A stretch of 13,301 nt of DNA, taken from NCBI GenBank assembly GCA_900770645.1, contig CAAGKY010000250.1:1-13301 (forward strand), in the 5' to 3' direction. The notes beneath the pieces are model-generated. The model worked only from the letters and a program-made list of their open reading frames with translations, made no database searches and was not told the DNA's origin. The translations under genes and the position numbers were made by a program. The stretch comes from Bacilli bacterium. Its GTDB lineage: Bacteria > Bacillota_I > Bacilli_A > ML615J-28 > CAG-313. Positions 1 to 6,230 of this stretch are shown in pieces (positions within the stretch are counted from its first letter, which is position 1; each line of letters starts with the position of its first letter).

Positions 1-40
1 AAAGCTCTTGTAATATATAAGGTAGGAGTGTTGAAAAGAA

Positions 41-241
41 ATGAATAGACCATATGAAAATGTACCTTTAATAGGTTTAATTATTTTAATACAAGAATAT
101 ACTAAAATGGCAAAAGAAAATTTTAAAATGCAACAAGATTTAGATCAGATGTTAGAAGAAATTAATATCAGATTCAATATAAAAAATGATAAGCAAATTA
201 GTATAGAAGAATATATGAGAAGTAAAAGCAAAGGTGAGTAA
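41..241 (+). CDS. Hypothetical protein, 66 aa
   Basis: I do not recognise this protein. It opens with a short hydrophobic stretch (PLIGLIILI, about residues 9-17), too short to be a secure membrane span. A helical, charged region follows (about residues 20-45) and suggests a coiled coil or small helical bundle. A GGTAGGAG ribosome binding site lies at 21-28, 12 bases from the ATG, slightly long but acceptable. It is the first gene of a tightly packed block; the next ATG comes 2 bases after its stop. The 40 bases in front are too few to judge a promoter. By position it is probably an early accessory phage gene. Confidence 0.6.
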   Translation: MNRPYENVPLIGLIILIQEYTKMAKENFKMQQDLDQMLEEINIRFNIKNDKQISIEEYMRSKSKGE

Positions 242-243
242 TA

Positions 244-540
244 ATGACAAATGAGGCAAAAAGAATAATTAAATATTTAAAAAATCCAAATTTTTATATT
301 GAAGATTTTGGTTTTTCTTATAAAAGAATAAGTTTAGACGAAACAAATATATTATTGGATTACATAACTAAATTACAAGAAGAAAATAAAATTGTTGATA
401 AAATTAGAAAATTAAGAAGTGCAAACACTCATGTTGAAAACATTTATTATGCAGAAGGTGTATTATTAAATGAACCATATTGTGATATTGAAGATGTTTA
501 TAATGAAGAACTTTTAGAAATTTTACGAGGTAAAGAGTAA
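244..540 (+). CDS. Hypothetical protein, 98 aa
   Basis: I recognise no family with confidence. The N-terminus (MTNEAKRIIKYLKN) followed by a segment like DYITKLQEENKI (about residues 39-50) resembles small helical accessory proteins common in Firmicutes phages. The second half is acidic. A good ribosome binding site, AAGGTGAG at 231-238, precedes the ATG by 5 bases. The gene lies 2 bases after the previous stop and abuts the next gene, whose ATG follows its TAA directly, so the three are probably co-transcribed and translationally coupled. Its role is unknown. Confidence 0.65.
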   Translation: MTNEAKRIIKYLKNPNFYIEDFGFSYKRISLDETNILLDYITKLQEENKIVDKIRKLRSANTHVENIYYAEGVLLNEPYCDIEDVYNEELLEILRGKE

Positions 541-768
541 ATGAAATATATATTTATAGTTATTTTACCATTTTTATTATTACCTATTTATGTAGCTTAT
601 GGATGTTATATAATGGATTTAATGTTAGATAAATTAGAACATAGAAGACAACAAAAGAAGTATAAAAGATTAAAAACATCTGATATATTTTCATTTAATC
701 GAGCATTAAATGAAGTAATGAAAGAAACTGAAGAAAAATATAAGGAAGGTAAAATTAAGAAAATATGA
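541..768 (+). CDS. Small membrane protein, 75 aa
   Basis: Residues 3-27 form a strongly hydrophobic segment (IFIVILPFLLLPIYVAYGCYI), followed by a highly basic stretch (about residues 34-45, HRRQQKKYKR). The charge pattern suggests a single membrane anchor with its C-terminal tail in the cytoplasm. The ATG directly follows the upstream TAA; GAGG at 527-530 is the likely ribosome binding site. The 3' end overlaps the nucleotidyltransferase gene by an ATGA (765-768), so the two are probably translationally coupled. It could anchor the following enzymes at the membrane, act as a superinfection or holin-like protein, or be unrelated; the sequence does not decide. Confidence 0.6.
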   Translation: MKYIFIVILPFLLLPIYVAYGCYIMDLMLDKLEHRRQQKKYKRLKTSDIFSFNRALNEVMKETEEKYKEGKIKKI

Positions 769-1442
769 AATACATAATAATGTGTGGTGGTAAGTATGAT
801 AAGTGGGAATCACCTAAGCAATTACAAAAAGTATTTGGTTATCCAATTGTACAGTGGACTATCTGGAACTTAATGGATCATGGAATACATCCACATGACA
901 TATTTATATCAAGTAATGATTCTAGATTTGATGGATTTGGAGTTGATAGATTACAGCATGAAAATAATTTTGAAGTAAAGGATGGAAAGAAAATATCAGG
1001 ATACTGGGTAGATGCTTTTTATCCAACTAAAGAGCCAACAACATATTTATTTGGTGATGTATATTATTCAACTAATGCAATAAAAACAATTATAGAAAAT
1101 CATACAGATAATGTCTTATTTTTTGGTAGTCGTAATTTAAAAAGAGAAGATAATTTAAAAGAGTGGGAAGAGCCATTTGCATTTAAAGTAGTAAACATGA
1201 GATTATTTAGAGCTGGAATAGAAGCTTGTAAAGAATTATGTGATGAAGGACTTACTAATAGAGAGCCAATTGCATGGGAATTATATAGAGTTATAAATGG
1301 ATATAACATAAATCATCATATAATTGGAGATAATTATATAGCTATAGATGATATAACAACTGATTTCGATACACCAGAAGAGTTAGAAAAATTTAAGGAG
1401 AAATTTGAAGAAGATGAAATACTTAATCCATACAATACCTAA
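765..1442 (+). CDS. Sugar nucleotidyltransferase-like protein (GT-A fold), 225 aa
   Basis: The N-terminus (MKYIIMCGGKYDKWESPKQL) looks like the first strand and nucleotide-binding loop of the NTP-transferase/MobA-like fold: a hydrophobic strand, a GG loop, then PKQL and GYPIVQWTI in the usual place of the substrate-binding helix. LFGDV (about residues 95-99) is in the position of the metal-binding GD motif. DFDTPEELEKF near the C-terminus matches the D-x-D-TPE-D/E-L element of these enzymes. Such proteins activate a sugar phosphate with CTP, UTP or GTP. The gene starts on an ATGA overlap with the membrane protein and overlaps the glycosyltransferase-like gene downstream, suggesting one pathway: activate a sugar, then transfer it. 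The GG loop is shorter than the canonical G-x-G-x-R version, so activity and substrate are uncertain. Confidence 0.65.
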   Translation: MKYIIMCGGKYDKWESPKQLQKVFGYPIVQWTIWNLMDHGIHPHDIFISSNDSRFDGFGVDRLQHENNFEVKDGKKISGYWVDAFYPTKEPTTYLFGDVYYSTNAIKTIIENHTDNVLFFGSRNLKREDNLKEWEEPFAFKVVNMRLFRAGIEACKELCDEGLTNREPIAWELYRVINGYNINHHIIGDNYIAIDDITTDFDTPEELEKFKEKFEEDEILNPYNT

Positions 1443-2079
1443 AAGATTATGGTATGTAGAAAAATATTTAATACCAAGTATGAACAAACAAGGTATAAAA
1501 AAGAGTGATATATACGTATATAATGATAAAAACAAATTTGGAAATTTATTTGCATTTTTAGATAGTTTAAAATTTATAAATGAAAATCTATCAGAAGAGC
1601 AGGGATTATGGCATTTACAAGATGATGTAATTATATCTAGAGATTTTAAAGAAATAACTGAAGTTGAAGGTAATAACATGGTAGTTAATGGATTTGTAAA
1701 TAAAAATTATGCAAATTTAGAAAAAGATGGACTAGTTAAAGTACAGGATTATTGGTATTCATTTCCATGTGTATATATACCTAATAGATATATAGATGAT
1801 TTCCTAAATTGGATAGAAAAAGTAAAATTTGAATCACCTTATAACAAAAGATGGAATAAAGGAAGATTTGATGATTGGTTTTTCTATAAGTTTTTAGAAG
1901 AAGAATTTCCAATTGATTATATGTATAATTTAAAACCTAATATAGTAGATCATATTGATTATTTACTTGGATATACAACAGGAACACGATCAAAAACTCA
2001 GGTGAGAGCCGAATATTTCAAAGATTTAGATTTAGTAAAAGAACTTGAAAGGAAAATTAAAAATGATGAGTTATCATAA
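1414..2079 (+). CDS. Glycosyltransferase-like protein (GT-A type), 221 aa
   Basis: The protein begins with a short strand and basic loop (MKYLIHTIPKR). LWHLQDDVIISRDF (about residues 66-79) is a typical GT-A arrangement in which the acidic DD pair binds metal and the nucleotide sugar. GRFDDWFFYKFLEE lies further on, and PNIVDHIDYLLG near the C-terminus fits the late metal-binding histidine motif of phage glycosyltransferase-like proteins. I infer transfer of a sugar from a nucleotide-sugar donor; the acceptor (DNA, virion protein or cell-wall polymer) is unknown. ATG 1414 gives the expected first strand. An in-frame TTG at 1405 lies 4 bases from AAGGAG (1395-1400), and the ATG lies 13 bases from it, so the start is not fully settled. 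It overlaps the upstream nucleotidyltransferase gene by 29 bases. Confidence 0.65.
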   Translation: MKYLIHTIPKRLWYVEKYLIPSMNKQGIKKSDIYVYNDKNKFGNLFAFLDSLKFINENLSEEQGLWHLQDDVIISRDFKEITEVEGNNMVVNGFVNKNYANLEKDGLVKVQDYWYSFPCVYIPNRYIDDFLNWIEKVKFESPYNKRWNKGRFDDWFFYKFLEEEFPIDYMYNLKPNIVDHIDYLLGYTTGTRSKTQVRAEYFKDLDLVKELERKIKNDELS

Positions 2080-2287
2080 ACTTTATAAGAAAATAAAAAA
2101 GTTGGAAAAGAAAAATCCAAACTTTAATATAATAGCTGTAAATAAACATGAAGTTGTATCTACAGAAAATGGACAAATGTATATCAGGGATAATTTGGTT
2201 AAAATACCTAAGATTTATAATTTATGTAAAGATATTACATATTCAAGTGATCTTAAAGATAAAATTTTAAAAATTATAGGAGAATAA
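2063..2287 (+). CDS. Hypothetical protein, 74 aa
   Basis: I do not recognise this protein. It starts with a very lysine-rich helix (KLYKKIKKLEKK, about residues 7-18) followed by a short alpha/beta-like region. Two tandem ATG codons (2063, 2066) follow a GAAAGGA at 2047-2053 with about 9-12 bases spacing; an upstream TTG at 2045 is less likely. The 5' end overlaps the glycosyltransferase-like gene by 17 bases and the next gene starts 2 bases after its stop, so it belongs to the same transcript. The basic N-terminus could bind nucleic acid, but nothing more specific can be said. Confidence 0.55.
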   Translation: MMSYHKLYKKIKKLEKKNPNFNIIAVNKHEVVSTENGQMYIRDNLVKIPKIYNLCKDITYSSDLKDKILKIIGE

Positions 2288-2289
2288 AA

Positions 2290-2478
2290 ATGGATAAAAA
2301 TATGCAAGATTATATCAGAAGTTTATCAAGTGATTATATAAATTTAACTTTAGATTATAACACATTTGAAAAACTTATTCAAGATATAGAATTAATAATT
2401 AAATCAAGAAGTAAAAGTGATACAAAAGTAAAGAAAATAAAAGAATTATTAGGAGCTTTAAATGAAAAACAAAAATGA
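2290..2478 (+). CDS. Hypothetical helical protein, 62 aa
   Basis: This is a short, mostly helical, charged protein (MDKNMQDYIRSL... with an IQDIELIIKSRSK helix) and a lysine-rich C-terminus. No family is recognised. AGGAG at 2278-2282 precedes the ATG by 7 bases, a strong translation signal. Its last 17 bases overlap the start of the next small gene, whose ribosome binding site lies inside this frame. It closes the accessory block ahead of the control region at 2612. Confidence 0.55.
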   Translation: MDKNMQDYIRSLSSDYINLTLDYNTFEKLIQDIELIIKSRSKSDTKVKKIKELLGALNEKQK

Positions 2479-2611
2479 AGATAAACCTAATAAACTTATA
2501 ATCGAAATTTTAAAAGAACTAGACGATTTAAAAAAGAAAATACACAGTGATTTTATCAGATTAGATATTGCTTTACTGGAAGAAAAAATTAAAAAATTAC
2601 TTGAAAAATAG
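2462..2611 (+). CDS. Short hypothetical protein, 49 aa
   Basis: This small gene runs from ATG 2462 to TAG 2609-2611. It encodes a charged helical peptide starting MKNKNEDKPNKLIIEILKEL and ending in EEKIKKLLEK. Leucine and isoleucine spacing (LIIEILKELDDLKKKI, then LDIALLEEKIKKLL) suggests a coiled coil. The support is an ideal ribosome binding site, AGGAG at 2451-2455, 6 bases from the ATG, and a 17-base overlap with the preceding gene typical of coupled phage genes. It ends where the repeat-rich intergenic region begins. Function unknown. Confidence 0.55.
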   Translation: MKNKNEDKPNKLIIEILKELDDLKKKIHSDFIRLDIALLEEKIKKLLEK

Positions 2612-2616
2612 TAGTG

Positions 2617-2636
2617 TACTATCATTTATGATAGTA
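2617..2636. repeat. Inverted repeat, 9-bp arms
   Basis: TACTATCAT and ATGATAGTA are perfect inverted arms separated by TT. The element lies directly behind the last small gene. It is AT-rich and has no following T-run, so an operator is more likely than an intrinsic terminator. Confidence 0.6.
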
Positions 2637-2652
2637 TGATACATATTAACAC
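2636..2652. repeat. Left arm of a long-range 17-bp inverted repeat
   Basis: ATGATACATATTAACAC at 2636-2652 matches the reverse complement of 2773-2789 in 16 of 17 positions. The arms are separated by 120 bases and bracket most of the intergenic region. The sequence contains TAACAC, the inverse of the GTGTTA core found downstream. Confidence 0.6.
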
Positions 2653-2772
2653 ATTTTCCTATCTTAAAACGAATAAATCATTTATTAAAAAATTTAATTA
2701 GAAAATCATTAACAATTGTATTCTATAGTTTACACCCACAAACAATATAAAACTTTTAAAAGATTTTTCATA

Positions 2773-2789
2773 GTGTTAGTATGTATCAT
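2773..2789. repeat. Right arm of the long-range 17-bp inverted repeat
   Basis: This arm pairs with 2636-2652 with one mismatch. It sits between the two direct copies of TCATAGTGTTA (2768-2778 and 2786-2796), whose starts are 18 bases apart. Confidence 0.6.
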
Positions 2790-2810
2790 AGTGTTATAAA
2801 TATAACACTA
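2789..2810. repeat. Perfect 10-bp inverted repeat just ahead of the replication operon
   Basis: TAGTGTTATA and TATAACACTA are perfect inverted arms around AA. The element ends immediately before the ribosome binding site of the 51-aa gene and overlaps a TATAAA box (2795-2800). It is well placed as an operator, or as a hairpin at the front of the mRNA. Confidence 0.65.
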
Positions 2811-2825
2811 GGAAAGGATGGTAAA

Positions 2826-2981
2826 ATGAAAAAAGCAAAAATTAAAATTATTATCTACGAAAAAGATGGTAAGACTAAAGTAAGGTTATTAAAGAAAAAA
2901 GGTAGAAATTTACCTGTTGGAGTTAATAATTTATATTTAGTATTAAAAAGTAAAATTAGAAAATATTTAGATGAATTATAG
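2826..2981 (+). CDS. Small basic protein, 51 aa
   Basis: This is a short, strongly basic protein (MKKAKIKIIIYEKDGKTK..., then RLLKKKGRN), with an alternating pattern in the first half suggesting beta strands and a helix at the C-terminus. ATG 2826 is chosen over ATG 2781 because AAAGGA at 2813-2818 lies 7 bases in front, and the earlier codon lies inside the inverted repeats without a ribosome binding site. It is the first gene after the control region and stands in front of the single-stranded DNA-binding protein gene. A nucleic-acid-binding or regulatory role, comparable in position to small phi29 early proteins, is a guess from charge and position only. Confidence 0.55.
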   Translation: MKKAKIKIIIYEKDGKTKVRLLKKKGRNLPVGVNNLYLVLKSKIRKYLDEL

Positions 2982-3000
2982 AAAGTGAGTTAAATGAAAT

Positions 3001-3324
3001 ATGAATAATATTATATTAATCGGCAGAATTGCCAATGATTTAGAATTAAAAGAAGTAGGAGAAGGAAAAGTTGTAAATTTTTCAATTGCTGTAAATAAAG
3101 GTGTTAAAAATGCTGAAGGTAATTATGAAGCAGACTTTTTTCAAGTAGTTGTTTGGAATAATACAGCTGAAAACCTTGTTAAATTTTGTAAAAAAGGTGA
3201 TCAAATAGCTGTATCTGGTAGACTTCAAAACAGAAGTTATGACACTGATAATGGTTTTAAAAGATATGTAACTGAAATCGTAGCAAACAATATTCAATTT
3301 TTACAAAGTAAAAAAGGAGAATAA
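3001..3324 (+). CDS. ssb: Single-stranded DNA-binding protein, 107 aa
   Basis: The protein matches the bacterial SSB OB-fold: MNNIILIGRIANDLELK at the start, VVNFSIAVNKG, then ADFFQVVVWNNTAENLVKFCKKGDQIAVSGRLQNRSYD and a last strand ending near FLQSKKGE. It should coat single-stranded DNA displaced during protein-primed replication. It stops directly after the OB domain. The flexible linker and acidic C-terminal tip (DDDIPF-like) that host SSBs use to recruit partners are absent. The upstream GAAAGTGAG (2981-2989) is a moderate ribosome binding site about 11 bases from ATG 3001. It lies in the replication operon with terminal protein and polymerase. phi29 itself uses an unrelated-looking SSB (gp5), so this is a functional rather than sequence counterpart. 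Confidence 0.88.
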   Translation: MNNIILIGRIANDLELKEVGEGKVVNFSIAVNKGVKNAEGNYEADFFQVVVWNNTAENLVKFCKKGDQIAVSGRLQNRSYDTDNGFKRYVTEIVANNIQFLQSKKGE

Positions 3325-3327
3325 TAA

Positions 3328-3612
3328 ATGAAAACAATTCGTGGAGTTTATCATGACATAGAAGAATCTGACATTTATTTACAAGTAGATAATTTTTATC
3401 TTTATTTTTCATCCAATTTCCTTAAAGGTAAATTTGTTGGATTATATGATAAATACTACGAAAAAGTAAATAAAATGTTTACTAAAATATACGATATGGA
3501 CTACACATCAATTATTATAATAAGTTTATATAAAAATGTTGAAAAACGTGGCTTTAGAGTTTATTATAATGATAGAAGAATATTTGAAAATCAATTTAGA
3601 ATAGGAGTGTAG
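3328..3612 (+). CDS. Hypothetical replication-operon protein, 94 aa
   Basis: No family is recognised. The protein is rich in aromatic residues (IYLQVDNFYLYFSSNFLKGKF, about residues 16-36) and looks like a small alpha/beta fold, ending RGFRVYYNDRRIFENQFRIGV. There is no signal peptide or clear membrane span, though TSIIIISLY (about residues 60-68) is hydrophobic. AAGGAG at 3314-3319 lies 8 bases from the ATG. It is packed between SSB and the terminal protein candidate with 3-base gaps on both sides, so it is almost certainly co-expressed and may act in replication. Confidence 0.6.
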   Translation: MKTIRGVYHDIEESDIYLQVDNFYLYFSSNFLKGKFVGLYDKYYEKVNKMFTKIYDMDYTSIIIISLYKNVEKRGFRVYYNDRRIFENQFRIGV

Positions 3613-3615
3613 AAA

Positions 3616-4449
3616 ATGGCTGTTAGATTAGATAAGAATTTAAGAGCAACTATTGATAAAGTAGTTGCTTCTTATAATAGTAAAATTACAAGATATAAAA
3701 AACAAGGATATATTACACCTGAAAAAACTAGTTTTAAACAAATTGCTAGTTTAGGATCACGTGCAAGTATTAATAGGGAATTAAAATTACTACAAAATTT
3801 AAGTAAGAAAACACTTGATAAATATGTATATAATGGTATTTTAACAAATAAATATGAAGAAAATTATTTTAAAAAGAAAATACAAACAAGTAAAAGATTA
3901 CTTAGAAATAGAATAAAAAAGATAAGTGAAATTGAATTTAAAACAGCAGGTAAAAAAGCAGGATTTACATATGGTGATAGATTTAATTTATTATATGGTA
4001 ATTTAGATAGTGCACTTAAAAATGGACAACTTAGAAATGATAAATTAATATCTAATATGAGAAAATTTGAAAGAATTGCAACAACTTCATATAGTGATTA
4101 TTTAACAATGGGAGAAGATGCAAGAATAGCTTTTATGAATTTACTTGCAAGAGTAGAGAATCCTTATATTAATCCAAGACTTAGAGATAGTTATATTGAA
4201 TCCTTAACAGATCTAGGATATGCTTATGGTTATGATAAAGATAAACTTGCTATTCTTGAAAAGAAAATTAAAAGTTTATCACCTGAAGAATTTGAAAAAG
4301 TATTTTCAGAAGATTTAGCAATGCAAAGGGTATTTTCTTATTATGATATATTAAAGATGAATACAGGAACAAACATAATGGATAATAAGGATGATGTATT
4401 TAATTTATATGATACTTTATATGAAAATATAGATGAGATTATCAAATGA
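3616..4449 (+). CDS. Terminal protein candidate (phi29 gp3-like), 277 aa
   Basis: In protein-primed phages this protein provides the hydroxyl group on which the polymerase adds the first nucleotide, and it stays attached to the 5' ends. The case rests on three points. The gene lies directly upstream of the polymerase with an ATGA overlap. The length, 277 aa, is close to phi29 gp3 (266 aa). The N-terminal part is a long basic helical region (SYNSKITRYKKQGY, about residues 19-32, then helices rich in Lys and Arg to about residue 110), reminiscent of the DNA-binding N-terminal domain of phi29 terminal protein. The C-terminal third is more acidic and would hold the priming residue. Ser, Thr and Tyr are available there but I cannot pick one. 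AGGAG at 3603-3607 lies 8 bases from the ATG. Confidence 0.72.
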   Translation: MAVRLDKNLRATIDKVVASYNSKITRYKKQGYITPEKTSFKQIASLGSRASINRELKLLQNLSKKTLDKYVYNGILTNKYEENYFKKKIQTSKRLLRNRIKKISEIEFKTAGKKAGFTYGDRFNLLYGNLDSALKNGQLRNDKLISNMRKFERIATTSYSDYLTMGEDARIAFMNLLARVENPYINPRLRDSYIESLTDLGYAYGYDKDKLAILEKKIKSLSPEEFEKVFSEDLAMQRVFSYYDILKMNTGTNIMDNKDDVFNLYDTLYENIDEIIK

Positions 4450-6215
4450 GAAAATTTACAGCAGATTTTGAAACAACTACTAATCCTGATAATACTTTTG
4501 TTTGGGCTTATGGTATTAGTGAAATAGGAAAACCTGATAATTTTATATATGGTAATAAAATAAGTGATTTTATTTTATGGTGTTATAAACAAAAAGATAA
4601 TGTACAATTATTTTTTCATAACTTAAAATTTGATGGTGAATTTATAATTCACTATTTACTTAAAAATGGATATACTTATTTTAAAGATATCGAAGATAAA
4701 TGTGATAAATCATTTACTTGTTTAATATCATCTGATGGTCTTTTTTATTCAATTGATATAATATTTAAAAAAGGTAAATATCATGATAAAAAAGTATCAA
4801 TATATGATTCACTTAAAATACTTAATTTTAGTGTTGATAAAGTAGCAAAAAGTTTTAAATTACCAATAAGTAAACTTGAAATTGATTATGCAAGACATAA
4901 TAATTTACCTGAAGGATCACCACTTACAAATGAAGAAGTAGCTTATCTTAGAAATGATGTTGAAATTATGTCTAGGGCACTTGATATTATGTTTACAAGT
5001 GGACTTAATAAAATAACAATAGGATCAGATGCTCTTAACTATTATAAATCTATTAATAAACATTTTGATGAGTTTTTTCCAATAGTAGATTTAGAAACAG
5101 ATAAAAATCTACGTGAAAGTTATCGTGGTGGATTTACTTACCTTAATCCTAAATATAAAGAAAAAGAAACAGGTAAAGGTATAGTTTTAGATGTAAATAG
5201 TTTATATCCATCTGTTATGTATAATGAGTTACTGCCTTATGGTATTCCTGAATTTTTTAATGGAAAATATGAATATGATGAAAATATGCCACTTTATATT
5301 CAAAAAATTAGCTGTAGTTTTAAAGTTAAAAAAGGAAAAATACCAACACTTCAACTTAAAAATTATAATTTAGCATTTATGCAAAATGAATATATAGAAG
5401 ATTCTAAGGGTGAGATATATACATTTACTTTAACAAGTGTTGATTTAGAATTATTTTTAACTCAATATGATACTGAATTTTTAACATATGAATATGGTTA
5501 TAAATTTAAAGGTATAAAAGGATTATTTACTACATATATAGATAAATGGACAGCTGAAAAAATTAAAGCTAAAAAAGAAGGCAATGGTGGAATGTACACA
5601 ATATCAAAACTACTTTTAAATAGTTTATATGGTAAATTTGGTACAAATCCAAATGCAAGACGTAAATATCCATATTTAGAAGATGATGTTGTAAAATATG
5701 CTCTTCATGAGATAGAAGTAAAAGATCCTATTTATGTACCAATGGCATCATTTATTACAAGCTATGCTAGAAGAAAAACTATTTTAACTAGTCAGGCAAT
5801 ACGTGATTATAGTTTAAAAAAATATGGAGTTGATAAATATGTATATTCTGATACTGATTCAATTCATACTTTATTTGAAGTTGATGATTTAGGAAATGGA
5901 TCATATAAATTTAAAGATGAAGATAATGAACTTAATGATATAATAGATATAGATGATTATAGATTAGGGGCTTGGAAAATAGAATCAACTTATATTCGTG
6001 GTAAATATATCAGACAAAAATGTTATATTGAACTTGGATTAAATGAAAACAATGAAGAAAAATTAAATGTTGTAGTTGCTGGACTTCCTAAAAAATTAGC
6101 ATATAAAGTTAATTTTGATAATTTTAATAACGAGTTATCCGTAGGTGGTAAACTTACATTTAAACATACTAAAGGTGGTATTGTATTAGTAGAAACAACC
6201 TTTAGTATAAAATAG
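4446..6215 (+). CDS. Protein-primed family B DNA polymerase, 589 aa
   Basis: This enzyme replicates the linear genome by initiating on the terminal protein and then displacing the strand. All landmark motifs are visible. The exonuclease site has D7 and E9 in DFETTT, N59-L60-x-F62-D63 in HNLKFDGEF, and Y167/D171 in YLRND. YRGGF at 226-230 links the exonuclease and polymerase domains. Motif A is DVNSLYPS (249-256), motif B KLLLNSLYGKF (388-398), motif C YSDTDS (467-472), and the K-x-Y motif is K525-C-Y527. The segments between motifs A and C are long enough for the TPR1 and TPR2 insertions specific to the protein-primed subfamily. The length is close to phi29 polymerase (575 aa) and the reading frame is intact. 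It has no strong ribosome binding site and probably depends on coupling through the ATGA overlap with the terminal protein gene. Confidence 0.97.
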   Translation: MRKFTADFETTTNPDNTFVWAYGISEIGKPDNFIYGNKISDFILWCYKQKDNVQLFFHNLKFDGEFIIHYLLKNGYTYFKDIEDKCDKSFTCLISSDGLFYSIDIIFKKGKYHDKKVSIYDSLKILNFSVDKVAKSFKLPISKLEIDYARHNNLPEGSPLTNEEVAYLRNDVEIMSRALDIMFTSGLNKITIGSDALNYYKSINKHFDEFFPIVDLETDKNLRESYRGGFTYLNPKYKEKETGKGIVLDVNSLYPSVMYNELLPYGIPEFFNGKYEYDENMPLYIQKISCSFKVKKGKIPTLQLKNYNLAFMQNEYIEDSKGEIYTFTLTSVDLELFLTQYDTEFLTYEYGYKFKGIKGLFTTYIDKWTAEKIKAKKEGNGGMYTISKLLLNSLYGKFGTNPNARRKYPYLEDDVVKYALHEIEVKDPIYVPMASFITSYARRKTILTSQAIRDYSLKKYGVDKYVYSDTDSIHTLFEVDDLGNGSYKFKDEDNELNDIIDIDDYRLGAWKIESTYIRGKYIRQKCYIELGLNENNEEKLNVVVAGLPKKLAYKVNFDNFNNELSVGGKLTFKHTKGGIVLVETTFSIK

Positions 6216-6230
6216 AAAGGATTGATAATT

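Larger units (their letters stand above)
2612..2825 (+). promoter_or_regulatory. Intergenic control region ahead of the replication operon
   Basis: These 214 bases hold no convincing gene and are the longest non-coding stretch in the window. They carry several inverted repeats and repeated copies of the octamer TAGTGTTA: exact at 2771-2778 and 2789-2796, inverted at 2803-2810, and near-copies at 2612-2617 and, inverted, 2647-2653. Weak promoter-like pairs exist: TATGAT at 2635-2640 with TAGTGT 17 bases upstream, and TATAAA at 2795-2800 with TAGTGT 18 bases upstream. There is no T-run-backed terminator. I infer a promoter with multiple binding sites for a phage regulator controlling the genes from 2826 on. 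The repeats are seen; the function is inferred. Confidence 0.5.

Noticed and set aside
4..9. GCTCTT at the left end resembling part of the Illumina adapter
   Set aside because: Only six bases match and the following bases do not continue the adapter sequence; chance is sufficient.
1..30. Possible left genome terminus (AAAG start as in phi29) with inverted terminal repeat
   Set aside because: The reverse complement of the last phage bases before the adapter shows no match to the first 30 bases, and the right end is truncated, so a terminus cannot be supported.
2672..2686. AATAAAT-C-ATTTATT inverted repeat as a separate regulatory element
   Set aside because: Short AT-only symmetry is expected by chance at this base composition; it shares nothing with the TAGTGTTA sites.
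2612..2825. A packaging RNA (pRNA) like that of phi29
   Set aside because: The region is AT-rich with short symmetric repeats and no recognisable pRNA-like stems; phi29 pRNA lies at the genome end near early genes. Nothing specific supports an RNA gene here.
2994..3008. A four-codon minigene (ATG AAA TAT GAA TAA) overlapping the SSB start
   Set aside because: It is very short and shares the ribosome binding site region with the SSB gene; chance occurrence in AT-rich DNA is likely, though a start-site decoy is conceivable.
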